Under the pieces are notes generated by a model, which worked only from the letters and a program-made list of their open reading frames with translations, was not told the origin of the DNA and ran no database searches. A program made the translations under genes and the position numbers. Source: Pseudomonas sp. CCC3.1 (lineage in GTDB: Bacteria; Pseudomonadota; Gammaproteobacteria; Pseudomonadales; Pseudomonadaceae). From it: a DNA stretch of 64,000 bases. Below are positions 16,034 through 24,318 of this stretch, in pieces (position 1 is the first letter of the stretch; every line of letters begins with the position of its first letter). The DNA is taken from assembly GCF_034347405.1 (NCBI RefSeq), contig NZ_CP133778.1, positions 992,001-1,056,000 on the forward strand. The letters are read 5' to 3'.

Positions 16034-16852
16034 ATGGATGTGCGACAGGCAGGCAGGTTGTTATTGGGGTTGGCATTTTTGCCGCTGCTGACAGAAGCTG
16101 CGGGGAAGTGCGAGCGCTTGATCGTTACCGGCAGCCCTGATGCGCCCCCTTATCTGTGGCGGGATCCGGCCGATCCGACGCACTTGATCGGCGCCAGTGC
16201 TGACGTGTTGCGCCAGGCTGGCGAAGAACTCGGGATTAAGGTTGACGTGCTGTATGCCGGTAAGCGCTCTCAGGCCCAGGACGAAGTGCGCACCGGACGT
16301 ATCGACATGTTGCTGGATACGCCGCTGACATTGGCCGGACTGACCTCGCTGGACTACATCCACCCGCCGTTGGTGCGTAACGATTACCTGGTGTGGACGC
16401 GCAAGGACTCGACGTTGCACTACGAGACACCCGCCGATTTGCACGGGCACGTGGGCGCGCTTTCGGAAAAGGCCCGCTTGACCGAAACCTTTGATGCGTT
16501 TGCTCAGCATCAGTTAACCCTCAAACCCCAGCCCAGCCTGACTCAAGCGCTTCAAAAACTGTTGCTGGGGCAGGTCGAGTATGTTTTAGCCGGGCGTTAT
16601 GCCGGGATGGCCACCGCTCAAACCCTGGGCATCGCCGATGACCTGCAGGCACATCCACAACCCATTGATCAGCCAGGGCTGTTTCTGGCGATCTCCCATG
16701 ACTCGGCCTGCAATGAGCCGTGGTTGCGCGGACAGCTCGCCAAAAAGATGACAGAATTGCCCGCCTCCGGTCTGGCCGAGGCGGCATTACAACGCAATCT
16801 GGAGCGGTGGAAGGCTCAACTGCAACAACCGCTCAGCGTCCCAAAACAGTAG
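16034..16852 (+). CDS. substrate-binding protein, family 3 (periplasmic)
   Basis: A 272-residue secreted protein with a cleavable signal (about 20 residues, ending LLTEAAG) and a bacterial extracellular solute-binding family 3 fold: VTGSPDAPPYLWRDP, DVLRQAGEELGIKVDVLY and DMLLDTPLT. No permease or ATPase gene is adjacent, so a role as a transport receptor is unproven. In Pseudomonas such orphan proteins often lie next to the DUF4398/OmpA pair seen here. The ATG at 16034 has GTAGGG upstream. Confidence 0.8.
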   Translation: MDVRQAGRLLLGLAFLPLLTEAAGKCERLIVTGSPDAPPYLWRDPADPTHLIGASADVLRQAGEELGIKVDVLYAGKRSQAQDEVRTGRIDMLLDTPLTLAGLTSLDYIHPPLVRNDYLVWTRKDSTLHYETPADLHGHVGALSEKARLTETFDAFAQHQLTLKPQPSLTQALQKLLLGQVEYVLAGRYAGMATAQTLGIADDLQAHPQPIDQPGLFLAISHDSACNEPWLRGQLAKKMTELPASGLAEAALQRNLERWKAQLQQPLSVPKQ

Positions 16853-16861
16853 GAATTTTTA

Positions 16862-17218
16862 GTGACGATTCGACCTCTTTTCGCAGCCCTGGCTGTTCTG
16901 GCTCTGGCGGGTTGCGCCACCGACCCTGCGCCCAATGAACAATTACGCTTGACTGAACAAGCCCTGGAGCAAGCCAAGGCAGTCGGCGCGAATGCCGACG
17001 ACATGCCTGAACTCAAACACGCCGAAAACAAGCTTGCCCAAGCTCAGGCCGACATGGTTGAAGAGTCCTACAAAGACGCCCGCATACAGGCCGAACAAGC
17101 CGAGCTGGATGCGCGCTTGGCCGAAGCCCGCGTGCTGACGCAGAAAAGCCAGGAACAATTGAACGTGCTCAATACCCGCATTACCCGTTTGCGCAAACAA
17201 CTGGCGGAGGCCCAATGA
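16862..17218 (+). CDS. DUF4398 domain lipoprotein
   Basis: A 118-residue lipoprotein: signal and lipobox LALAGC at about residues 14–19, then an almost entirely alpha-helical, alanine/glutamate/glutamine-rich DUF4398 domain likely to form a coiled coil. It starts with GTG at 16862, preceded by AGGAATTTTTA. Its stop overlaps the start of the OmpA-like gene by four bases, so the two products are likely made together at the cell envelope. Confidence 0.87.
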   Translation: MTIRPLFAALAVLALAGCATDPAPNEQLRLTEQALEQAKAVGANADDMPELKHAENKLAQAQADMVEESYKDARIQAEQAELDARLAEARVLTQKSQEQLNVLNTRITRLRKQLAEAQ

Positions 17219-18030
17219 GCCTCAAGTCCAGCATTTTCAGCAGTGCGGTACTGCTCGGTAGCATCAGCCTGGCCGGTTGCGCGGGGCATCACGCCAGCGA
17301 TCAGGCCATGCAGCAAGCCAACAGCGACTTTCAGACGGTCAAAGAAGACAGCAACGTGCTGCGCATCGCCCCCAAGGACGTGATCCGTGCCGGTGAGTCG
17401 CTGGCCCGTGCCGATCGGCTGTCCAGCTACTGGGGCAGTGGTGAAGACGTTGAGCATTACGCTTATCTGAGCCAGCGCTACAGCGAAATTGCCCGCGAAC
17501 ACACCCAGAAAGTGCTCAACGAAGAACGGGCTGCCAAGCTCGAACTGGAACGTCAGCGCCTGCAACTGGCCTTGCGTGAAGCCAAATTGTTGAGCGTTCA
17601 AGAGCAGGGTAAATGGCTGGAGGAACAAATTATCAGCCTGGCCACGACTCAAACGGATCGTGGTTTGGTCATGACGTTGGGTGATGTGCTGTTTGACACT
17701 GGCGAAGCGGACTTGAAAAACTCGGCTAACCGTACCGTGCTCAAGCTGGTGCAGTTTCTTCAATTGAACCCTAAGCGGATCGTGCGGATCGAGGGCTACA
17801 CCGACAACACGGGTGGCACCGAAGACAACCTCGCTCTGTCGCTGGCGCGTGCCCAGACCGTGGCTGATGTGCTGGTTGATCTGGGCATCGACGAAAAGCG
17901 CATTCAAGTTGCGGGTTACGGGGACCAGTACCCTGTAGACGTCAATGCCACCGAGCGTGGTCGGGCGCAGAATCGCCGGGTCGAAATCGTCTTCTCCGAC
18001 GAAAAAGGTCAACTGGGCGCTGCTCGCTAA
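17215..18030 (+). CDS. OmpA family lipoprotein with DUF4398-like helical region
   Basis: A 271-residue outer-membrane lipoprotein (lipobox ISLAGC). Residues ~30–140 are helical and charged and resemble the preceding DUF4398 protein. The C-terminal ~115 residues form an OmpA/MotB peptidoglycan-binding domain with LFDTGEADLKNSA, VRIEGYTDNTGGTEDNLALSLARA and AQNRRVEIV, which contains the diaminopimelate-binding Asp and Arg. It should tether the outer membrane to the cell wall. It overlaps the upstream gene by four bases. Confidence 0.9.
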   Translation: MSLKSSIFSSAVLLGSISLAGCAGHHASDQAMQQANSDFQTVKEDSNVLRIAPKDVIRAGESLARADRLSSYWGSGEDVEHYAYLSQRYSEIAREHTQKVLNEERAAKLELERQRLQLALREAKLLSVQEQGKWLEEQIISLATTQTDRGLVMTLGDVLFDTGEADLKNSANRTVLKLVQFLQLNPKRIVRIEGYTDNTGGTEDNLALSLARAQTVADVLVDLGIDEKRIQVAGYGDQYPVDVNATERGRAQNRRVEIVFSDEKGQLGAAR

Positions 18031-18069
18031 GCCCAACACTGTCTTGTGGATGCGGGCTTGCGCCTATTT

Positions 18070-18159
18070 CTGTGGGAGCTGGCTTGCCAGCGATGAAGGC
18101 GATACGGTCTTGCTATCCGACCGTGCCGATACCATCGCTGGCAAGCCAAGCTCCCACAG
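18070..18159. repeat. REP-A (BIME) pair
   Basis: CTGTGGGAGCTGGCTTGCCA opens and TGGCAAGCCAAGCTCCCACA closes the element. It occupies much of the 310-base gap between the OmpA-like and MocR genes. Confidence 0.88.
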
Positions 18160-18225
18160 ATTATTTATTGCTTACAAATCCTGTCTCGTACTCACCCGCA
18201 CCCATACAGTTAATCCCGCCTCTGC

Positions 18226-18280
18226 ACTGTACGGTTCAGAAGGGTGACAACTGTGCCCGTACACTTCTAAACTGTTCCGG
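18226..18280 (+). promoter_or_regulatory. repeat cluster upstream of the MocR regulator
   Basis: Three related direct repeats (ACTGTACGGT 18226, ACTGTGCCCG 18250, ACTGTTCCGG 18271) start 24 and 21 bases apart. TGTACGG (18228–18234) and CCGTACA (18257–18263) are also exact inverse copies. MocR-type regulators are known to bind spaced repeats at their own promoters. Confidence 0.4.
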
Positions 18281-18340
18281 TATTGTTCATCACAAAAATG
18301 CTTCCTATAAAAAAAATGCCTGAACATCGAGTGCCGCGCC

Positions 18341-19780
18341 ATGACCAACCTTTTGCTTTATCAACGTATTGCTCAGCAACTGGCTGAGGATATTCGGCGC
18401 GGCGTCTATCAGCCGGGCGAGCGTGTGCCATCGGTGCGCAAGATGAGCTCGCAGTTGAATGTCAGCCATGCGACGGTGTTACAGGCCTACGCCAACCTTG
18501 AAGACCAAGGCCTGATCCGGGCGCGGCCGCAGTCTGGCTACTATGTGCATCAGACCCCGGCCTTGACGGCTCCCACGCCGGACATCGCGCGTGTAGAGCG
18601 CCCGGGGTTGGTCACCCGCAGCAGCATCATTCAACAGGTACTGGTCGAGTCGCGCCGCGAGGGCGTGTTTCCACTGGGCGCTGCGGTGCCCAGTGTCGAT
18701 TACTTGCCGGTGCGTGCGTTGCATCAGCAATTGGCCAAGGTCACGCGCTTTCATAGCCCTCGCGCATTCAGTTACATGTTCAGCCCCGGTTTTGAGCCAT
18801 TGCGCCGTCAGGTTGCGATTCGCATGCGTGACGCCGGGGTGGTGGTCGACCCTTCGGAAGTGATCATTACTCACGGCTGTGTCGACGCCCTGCAAATGTC
18901 ACTGCGGGTGCTCACACGTCCGGGAGACCTGATCGCAGCTGAATCGCCAACGTATTACGGCTTGTTGCAATTGGCCGATCTGTTGGGGTTGAAAGTGATC
19001 GAGATCCCCAGCGACCCGGCTATAGGCATGAGCCTTGAAGCCCTGCAATTGGCGGCCAATCAATGGTCGATCAAGGCGCTGGTGCTGACCACGCGCCTGA
19101 GCAATCCGCTGGGCGGCACGATGCCGGAAGAGCGGCAAAAACAACTGCTGCGCCTGGCTTCGGACTTCGATATCCAGGTGGTGGAAGACGATATCTATGG
19201 CGAGTTGATGTTTGAAGTCGGTCGCACCAAGGCGCTGAAAGCCTACGACCGTCTGGATCGCGTGATTTATTGCTCCAGCTTTTCCAAAACGCTGTCGCCG
19301 GGTGTGCGAATCGGCTGGATGATTGCTGGGAAATATCAGCAGGAGATCCAGCGCCTGCAAACGTTTACCACGCATTCGGCGTGCAGCGTGACGCAAATGG
19401 GCGTGGCGGCCTACCTTGAAAACGGCGGATACGACCGTCATTTACGTTACATACGCCAGGAATACCGCAAGAATCTGAGCGCGTTCCAGCTGGCGGTTCA
19501 GCAATACTTCCCGGAAGGCACACAAATGTCGCGCCCCAGTGGTGGTTTCATTTTGTGGGTGAGTTTACCGGGCCGGGTCAATACCCAAGAGTTGCACGTA
19601 CGCGCGTTGCAGCAAGGGATCAGCATCGCGCCGGGGCTTATTTTCAGTAACACCGAGCAATTCAATCACTGCATCCGGTTGAACTGCGGCACGCCCTGGA
19701 ACAAAGAGGCTGAACGGGCCTTGATGACATTAGGTATGCTTGCCAGCCAGCTGTGCCAGGAAACGACCAACCTCTATTGA
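18341..19780 (+). CDS. MocR-type GntR regulator with aminotransferase domain
   Basis: A 479-residue regulator. It has a GntR winged helix-turn-helix (residues ~5–70, GERVPSVRKMSSQLNVSHATVLQAY), a linker, then a fold-type I aminotransferase-like domain. The PLP lysine is in YCSSFSKTLSPGVRIGW; the conserved Asp and Tyr are present in VVEDDIYGEL. Such proteins use PLP or an amino acid–PLP adduct as effector. Its target may be itself or a distant gene, since no metabolic gene is adjacent. The ATG at 18341 begins the HTH directly. Confidence 0.9.
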   Translation: MTNLLLYQRIAQQLAEDIRRGVYQPGERVPSVRKMSSQLNVSHATVLQAYANLEDQGLIRARPQSGYYVHQTPALTAPTPDIARVERPGLVTRSSIIQQVLVESRREGVFPLGAAVPSVDYLPVRALHQQLAKVTRFHSPRAFSYMFSPGFEPLRRQVAIRMRDAGVVVDPSEVIITHGCVDALQMSLRVLTRPGDLIAAESPTYYGLLQLADLLGLKVIEIPSDPAIGMSLEALQLAANQWSIKALVLTTRLSNPLGGTMPEERQKQLLRLASDFDIQVVEDDIYGELMFEVGRTKALKAYDRLDRVIYCSSFSKTLSPGVRIGWMIAGKYQQEIQRLQTFTTHSACSVTQMGVAAYLENGGYDRHLRYIRQEYRKNLSAFQLAVQQYFPEGTQMSRPSGGFILWVSLPGRVNTQELHVRALQQGISIAPGLIFSNTEQFNHCIRLNCGTPWNKEAERALMTLGMLASQLCQETTNLY

Positions 19781-19882
19781 GGGCTGAACGGCATGCGTGA
19801 TAGCCATTTGGTCATATTCGGCTTGTCTCCGCGAGCCTAAAGCGCGAGCATGTGCGCCTTATCTATGAAAACTGTGGGAGTT

Positions 19883-20356
19883 ATGAGAGCGAAATATTGT
19901 GTGGGGTTCATGTTGGTCGGCGTTTTAACTGCGTTTTTCGCGGTGGCGGCACCCGCAAATCAATCACAGTCCGAGGCCGTCACTACGAAGTCTCAAACCG
20001 CTCATACCCCGACCAAACCTGCGGCCGCTGCGGGAAAAACACCGGCCCCAAAGCGCGCACCGGTCGCCTCGAAATCCAAGTCAGCGCATGAAGTCGCCCA
20101 AAAGCGTTTACCGGCCGCCAAGCTTGATTTGAGCCTGCCGCCCGATATGGTTCGACAGCTACGACCTCTGGGCACCATTCCCATGCCTCAGCACAAGCCG
20201 TTGCTGCCCAATATGTTCGGCGAAAAGCCTGCCGAAGAGAGCCCTTTTCAGTTGAATGGGCGCTTGCTCAGCAATGAGATGGGCCTGCAACTGCGCAACG
20301 AAGCACGGCAGAATGAGATCGATGGCGCGGCACTTGATTTTGAATTCAAGCAATAA
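19883..20356 (+). CDS. secreted low-complexity protein of unknown function
   Basis: A 157-residue protein with a cleavable signal peptide (hydrophobic segment residues ~7–25, ending AVAAPA), then an Ala/Pro/Lys/Thr-rich disordered stretch to about residue 80, and a more conserved end with LDLSLPPDMVRQLRPLG. I choose the ATG at 19883 with GGGAG seven bases upstream; earlier in-frame ATGs lack this. Similar low-complexity proteins are sometimes mislabelled as initiation factor IF-2 because of composition alone. No function can be assigned. Confidence 0.65.
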   Translation: MRAKYCVGFMLVGVLTAFFAVAAPANQSQSEAVTTKSQTAHTPTKPAAAAGKTPAPKRAPVASKSKSAHEVAQKRLPAAKLDLSLPPDMVRQLRPLGTIPMPQHKPLLPNMFGEKPAEESPFQLNGRLLSNEMGLQLRNEARQNEIDGAALDFEFKQ

Positions 20357-20498
20357 GTGCCCAATCCCTGAAAACGGACTTCTAAACTGACTGTTCAGTC
20401 ACTGTATATTCTGCTGGACGGTCAATTTCAAACGCCCGTTCCAGCGAGTACTATCCCTTGTCATCAACGCACTTTGCCCCAAACGAGGAGCTAACGTC

Positions 20499-20753
20499 AT
20501 GAACTGCCGTGAAGGCTGTGGCGCTTGCTGTATAGCCCCCTCCATCAGTACACCGATCCCTGGCATGCCCAATGGCAAACCTGCCGGGGAACGCTGCCTG
20601 CATCTATCTGTCGACTACTTATGTGGCTTGTTCGGCCAGCCAGAGCGTCCTGCCGTGTGCGGTTCGTTTCAGGCAGACATTGAGGTGTGCGGCAGCAACC
20701 GGGAAGAAGCTATCAATCTGATCGGCTGGTGGGAACAGATGACGGCGGCCTAG
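20499..20753 (+). CDS. YkgJ family cysteine cluster protein
   Basis: An 84-residue cytoplasmic protein with the YkgJ/UPF0153 cysteine pattern: CREGCGACC at residues 3–11, a central CLHL and CGLFG, then RPAVCGSF. The eight cysteines probably bind zinc or an iron–sulfur cluster. The cellular role is unknown. A GAGGAGCTAACGTC ribosome site precedes the ATG. Confidence 0.9.
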   Translation: MNCREGCGACCIAPSISTPIPGMPNGKPAGERCLHLSVDYLCGLFGQPERPAVCGSFQADIEVCGSNREEAINLIGWWEQMTAA

Positions 20754-20800
20754 TGCGTTCATGTTCCATGAACAGACCTTCAACAATAAGGAATAAAACA

Positions 20801-21406
20801 ATGGGTTCGTTGCATCGAGTGGCATTGGCGTGTGGTTTGAGTGTTCTGCTGGTGGGCGTGGCTCACGCAGAAGACTGGAAAGTGGCGAAGAACGAAGACG
20901 GTATTAAAGTCTCGTTGAGTGAAGTGTCGGGCTCCGCCTACAAGGCTTATCAGGGGGTGACCACCATCAAGGCCCCGCTGGCTAAAATCAAAGCGCTGCA
21001 AGAGGACGTGGCAGGGGCTTGTGCCTGGATTCATGAGTGCAAATCGCAAAAGCTGCTCAAGATTGAAGGCGACAAGAGCTGGACTTATACCCAATTCAAT
21101 ACGCCGTGGCCCGTAACCCCGCGTGACTCGATTCTGGAGGTCACCTCATCGGTTGCCCCAGACGGCACGCTGACCCGTACCCTCAAAGGCGTACCGACCT
21201 ATCAGCCTGAAGAAAAAGGCTTCGTGCGGGTGGCCCAGGTGGACGGTTTCTGGAAGCTGGTCCCTAAAGGCGACAACCTGACCGAAGTGACGTATCAGGT
21301 GCACACCGAGCCAGGCGGCAGCGTGCCTTCTTTTGTCGCCAACAAGTTCGTGGTGGATGCACCGTTCAATACCCTCAAAGGGCTCAAAGAGCGCGCGGAG
21401 AAGTAA
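20801..21406 (+). CDS. START domain-containing periplasmic protein
   Basis: A 201-residue exported protein with a signal peptide (cleavage after VAHA, about residue 22) and a START/SRPBCC lipid-binding fold through residue ~195 (KVSLSEVSGSAYKAYQGV, WPVTPRDSI, EVTYQVHTEPGG). The ligand is unknown. I start at the ATG at 20801 preceded by AAGGAATAAAAC; the longer frame upstream overlaps YkgJ and would bury the signal peptide. Confidence 0.85.
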   Translation: MGSLHRVALACGLSVLLVGVAHAEDWKVAKNEDGIKVSLSEVSGSAYKAYQGVTTIKAPLAKIKALQEDVAGACAWIHECKSQKLLKIEGDKSWTYTQFNTPWPVTPRDSILEVTSSVAPDGTLTRTLKGVPTYQPEEKGFVRVAQVDGFWKLVPKGDNLTEVTYQVHTEPGGSVPSFVANKFVVDAPFNTLKGLKERAEK

Positions 21407-21433
21407 CACGCGGCCCGTACGGCTATAGGTCTG

Positions 21434-21479
21434 GTCCTGGACAGCGCATCTGTCCAGGTGCCTGACCCTGTATTTTTTT
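21434..21479 (+). terminator. possible terminator after the START gene
   Basis: CTGGACA (21437–21443) and TGTCCAG (21451–21457) form a hairpin, and a seven-T run follows at 21473–21479. The T-run is 15 bases from the stem, so efficiency is doubtful. Confidence 0.4.
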
Positions 21480-21684
21480 GAGTGTTATCAGTCGCCCTTT
21501 AAAAGCGTAAAATTTTATTTCCCTCTTGGCAGAGAATATCGGACAGGTCTACTCTGCACCCAGACCAGCGAAGTAATCGACTGGCTCTGATCTTGTTCGC
21601 TACATGCTTATTTCTCTCGGCCACGGCACATTGACTGCGGTACCGAGAGCGCTGAATGTCTATCCATTGCGAGGAGGACGTTTC

Positions 21685-22026
21685 ATGAGCACAGCCCATC
21701 AAGAAGACCTCAGCAGCTATGTGCTGCGCCGCATGAAAGAAGGCGGTTTTGACTTTGCACGAATCCATCCCATTGAGTTTTACGCGATCTTCCCGGATGA
21801 GGAGCGGGCGCGCAGAGCAGCAGGCAAATTTTGTGGTGAGTCCCTGAATGCCCAGATCAACGTGCGTGATGACGGTGCCTGGCATCTGGAGTTGAGCAAA
21901 GTGATGTACGCCACGTATGGCGGCATTGGTGATTTTGAGCAGGACTTCGAAGCGGTCGTGGTACCGCTGGGCGGCATTATCGAAGGTTGGGGCGTCAAGC
22001 AGGAGGTGCGTGGCCTGCTGAACTGA
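21685..22026 (+). CDS. rraB: ribonuclease E inhibitor RraB
   Basis: A 113-residue acidic protein of the RraB family, which binds RNase E and modulates mRNA turnover in E. coli. Family features include the N-terminal SSYVLRRMKEGGFDF, the central YAIFPDEERARRAA and the C-terminal DFEAVVVPLGGIIEGWGVKQE. A strong GAGGAGGACG ribosome site fixes the ATG at 21685. Confidence 0.88.
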   Translation: MSTAHQEDLSSYVLRRMKEGGFDFARIHPIEFYAIFPDEERARRAAGKFCGESLNAQINVRDDGAWHLELSKVMYATYGGIGDFEQDFEAVVVPLGGIIEGWGVKQEVRGLLN

Positions 22027-22104
22027 CGTCCTGATGTCCATTAACGCAACGTACGGCTAGCCTTGAGGCTGGCCGTTTTGGTTTATGCGCGAGGGTTTCT
22101 GTTG

Positions 22105-22953
22105 TTACGGGGTGGTGACTTTGCGCTTGGCCATGTGTTGCAAATAGCTGATCAACTGCTCCAGCTCGGCGTCAGGCAGTACGTTGGGCGCAAAGCCGGG
22201 CATGCGCGCTTGCGGCCATTGGCGCAAGCTTTGCGGGTCGCGAATGTAACGCTTGAGAAAGTCGGCGCCAAAGTACTCGGTCGGGTTGTAGGGGATGTTC
22301 AGATCGGGACCGAACTGCGCATCACCCGCGCCATTCAGGCGATGGCACGCCAGACAGTTTTTCTGAAACAGCGCAAAGCCCTGATTGATCGGTGAGTCAG
22401 GCGTCAGCGCCGGATCGGGCCGCAAGGCCGGGAAACGTTCAGCCACCGGGGGCAGGCGCTTCAGGGTGGCCAGTGCATAAGGCCATTGTTCTGGGCTGAT
22501 ACGGCCCGCTTGAGGGTCGGTCCACACCAGATAAAACGGTCCGGCACTGTGCTTGCCTGCGCCCAGAGGTGGCCATGGATGAGCGGGGTCTTCAATCGCC
22601 AGCCAGGCTTTGGCGCCGGTTTGACTCAGCAATGGGTCAGCCGCCAGCTCAGCCGCGAAGCCGTCCAGAGCGACCGCTTGCAAGTGGTCGCCGGGCGTGA
22701 TGCCTTCAAGCAGTGTGGCCAGTGGCACGGCGCGGTAAGTCATGTCCCGTTTGTAAGACACGTCGTCAACGATATGCAGTGTTTGCGCTGTCGGGTGCTG
22801 CAACAGCTCGGCGGTTTGCCACGTCCGGATGCCGCTGCCCAAATCGAGGGTGAGTTGAGCAGCGCAAACGGGCAGGCTGAATAAGGCGATGATGAAGAGC
22901 GTCAGTAATTTCAATGGATTTGCTGTTATGGATTGTCGGTGGTTTGAGTGCAT
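22105..22953 (-). CDS. secreted c-type cytochrome
   Basis: A 282-residue exported protein. After a signal peptide (cleavage near PVCAA, residue ~32) comes a ~150-residue domain resembling molybdopterin-oxidoreductase-like folds (RTWQTAELLQHP, VPLATLLEGI), with no cofactor residues that I can verify. A cytochrome c domain follows with the haem site CLACH at about residue 206 and an axial methionine candidate in QARMPGFAP. It is probably a periplasmic electron carrier. A tiny membrane-peptide gene precedes it by 24 bases on the same strand; the ribosome site is weak, suggesting coupling. Confidence 0.85.
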   Translation of the reverse strand: MHSNHRQSITANPLKLLTLFIIALFSLPVCAAQLTLDLGSGIRTWQTAELLQHPTAQTLHIVDDVSYKRDMTYRAVPLATLLEGITPGDHLQAVALDGFAAELAADPLLSQTGAKAWLAIEDPAHPWPPLGAGKHSAGPFYLVWTDPQAGRISPEQWPYALATLKRLPPVAERFPALRPDPALTPDSPINQGFALFQKNCLACHRLNGAGDAQFGPDLNIPYNPTEYFGADFLKRYIRDPQSLRQWPQARMPGFAPNVLPDAELEQLISYLQHMAKRKVTTP

Positions 22954-22977
22954 CGACTCGAACGGGGTTACGACACC

Positions 22978-23073
22978 TTAGCCGATCACCTTGGTCAGAT
23001 TCGGCAAAATCAACAGCAAAGTGGTGGCGAGGAGAATAAGCCCGGCTTGACGTATTTTCGTGTGTTTGAACAT
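22978..23073 (-). CDS. 31-residue single-pass membrane peptide
   Basis: A short frame on the minus strand: a basic start (MFKHTKIRQ) then one hydrophobic helix (AGLILLATTLLLILPNL) and a stop. AAGGCAGG lies eight bases before the ATG at 23073, a better ribosome site than the downstream cytochrome has. Only 24 bases separate the two, so it is likely the first gene of a two-gene operon. The function is unknown; it may be a small subunit or assembly factor for the cytochrome. Confidence 0.55.
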   Translation of the reverse strand: MFKHTKIRQAGLILLATTLLLILPNLTKVIG

Positions 23074-23484
23074 GGCGACCTGCCTTTTGTTGTTATTCCT
23101 GAACCCCAATGCTCCACGGTAAGGGCGCACATCCTTAAAAAGCGTCTTGCCCGTTGACAGAGTTAACCTTAGAGGCCTCATAACACATGGCTTAGAACCC
23201 TTTTACATCATCCAAGTGCATTAGGTTTCTAAAACGCTATTAGCTTTTATAAGCGTGCCCTGTCAGCCCGTAGCTAGACGCAATGAACACTCGGGGTCGG
23301 GAGATTATTAGTACCCTACCGTTCGTCAGGGAGCATTATTCAGGCGCCAAATGCCCGACGAAGTCGGGTGTCCAAGGCTCCAGTACGCTCAGTAGTGTTC
23401 AGTGCTTGCCATTAATTACTGTTTCAAGGCAGGCTCTAGCGTGTTGCCGCTATTACTTTCGTCATTATCGTGCCAGGTATTTTT
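23074..23484. other. divergent intergenic region without a visible gene
   Basis: These 411 bases separate the membrane peptide from the amidotransferase gene. They contain an AT-rich patch with an ACGCT...AGCGT inverted repeat (23234–23256) and nothing that reads as a gene. Confidence 0.5.
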
Positions 23485-24213
23485 ATGTCGCTACGCATCT
23501 GCATTCTGGAAACTGACATCCTGCGTCCAGAGTTTATTGATCAATACCAGGGCTACGGGCAGATGTTCAAACGCCTGTTCTCCCAGCAGCCCATCCCCGC
23601 CGAATTCAAAATCTTCAATGTGATGAACGGCCAATACCCATCCGATGATGAAGTGTTTGATGCCTACCTGGTGACCGGCAGCAAGGCGGACTCGTTCGGC
23701 ACCGATCCTTGGATCGAAACCCTGAAAGCTTTCTTGCTGACCCGCTACGAGCGTGGCGACAAGCTGCTCGGCGTTTGCTTCGGTCATCAACTGCTGGCGT
23801 TGCTGCTGGGCGGCAAGAGTGAGCGGGCAACTCAGGGCTGGGGCGTGGGCACCCATCAATACAAATTGGCGGCCAAAGCACCGTGGATGAGCCCGGTGGT
23901 AGAAGACCTGACGCTGTTGATCAGCCACCAGGACCAAGTAACGGCCCTGCCGGAAAACGCGACAGTGGTCGCCTCCAGCGAGTTCTGCCCATTCGCGGCT
24001 TACCACATCAATGATCAGGTGCTGTGCTTCCAGGGGCACCCTGAATTCATTCACGACTACTCACGGGCGTTGCTTGATTTGCGCCAGGAACAATTGGGTC
24101 AGCCGATCTACAACAACGGCATTGCCAGCCTGGAACAAGACCACCACGGCCGGACCGTTGCCGAGTGGATGATGCGTTTTGTCTCAAACAAGCCCGCGGT
24201 CGAGTCGGTGTAA
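23485..24213 (+). CDS. class I glutamine amidotransferase-like protein
   Basis: A 242-residue GMP-synthase-type GATase. The nucleophile Cys is in LLGVCFGHQLLA (about residue 98), and the catalytic His/Glu pair lies in CFQGHPEFIHDY. This stand-alone form, related to YfeJ and gamma-glutamyl hydrolases of polyamine or amine catabolism, releases glutamate or acts on gamma-glutamyl substrates; its true substrate is not evident. The ATG at 23485 has CCAGG upstream. Confidence 0.87.
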   Translation: MSLRICILETDILRPEFIDQYQGYGQMFKRLFSQQPIPAEFKIFNVMNGQYPSDDEVFDAYLVTGSKADSFGTDPWIETLKAFLLTRYERGDKLLGVCFGHQLLALLLGGKSERATQGWGVGTHQYKLAAKAPWMSPVVEDLTLLISHQDQVTALPENATVVASSEFCPFAAYHINDQVLCFQGHPEFIHDYSRALLDLRQEQLGQPIYNNGIASLEQDHHGRTVAEWMMRFVSNKPAVESV

Positions 24214-24237
24214 CACCGGGCTTTAGGCGCATACATC

Positions 24238-24306
24238 TGTAGGAGCGAGCTTGCCTCGCGATCTTTTGATTGTTTAAAAGATCGCGAGGCAAGCTCGCTC
24301 CTACAT
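24238..24306. repeat. REP-B palindrome (best copy)
   Basis: TGTAGGAGCGAGCTTGCCTC and GAGGCAAGCTCGCTCCTACA are nearly perfect inverse arms around CGCGATCTTTTGATTG. It lies between convergent genes and may end both transcripts. Confidence 0.92.
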
Positions 24307-24318
24307 TAAACGGGGTCT

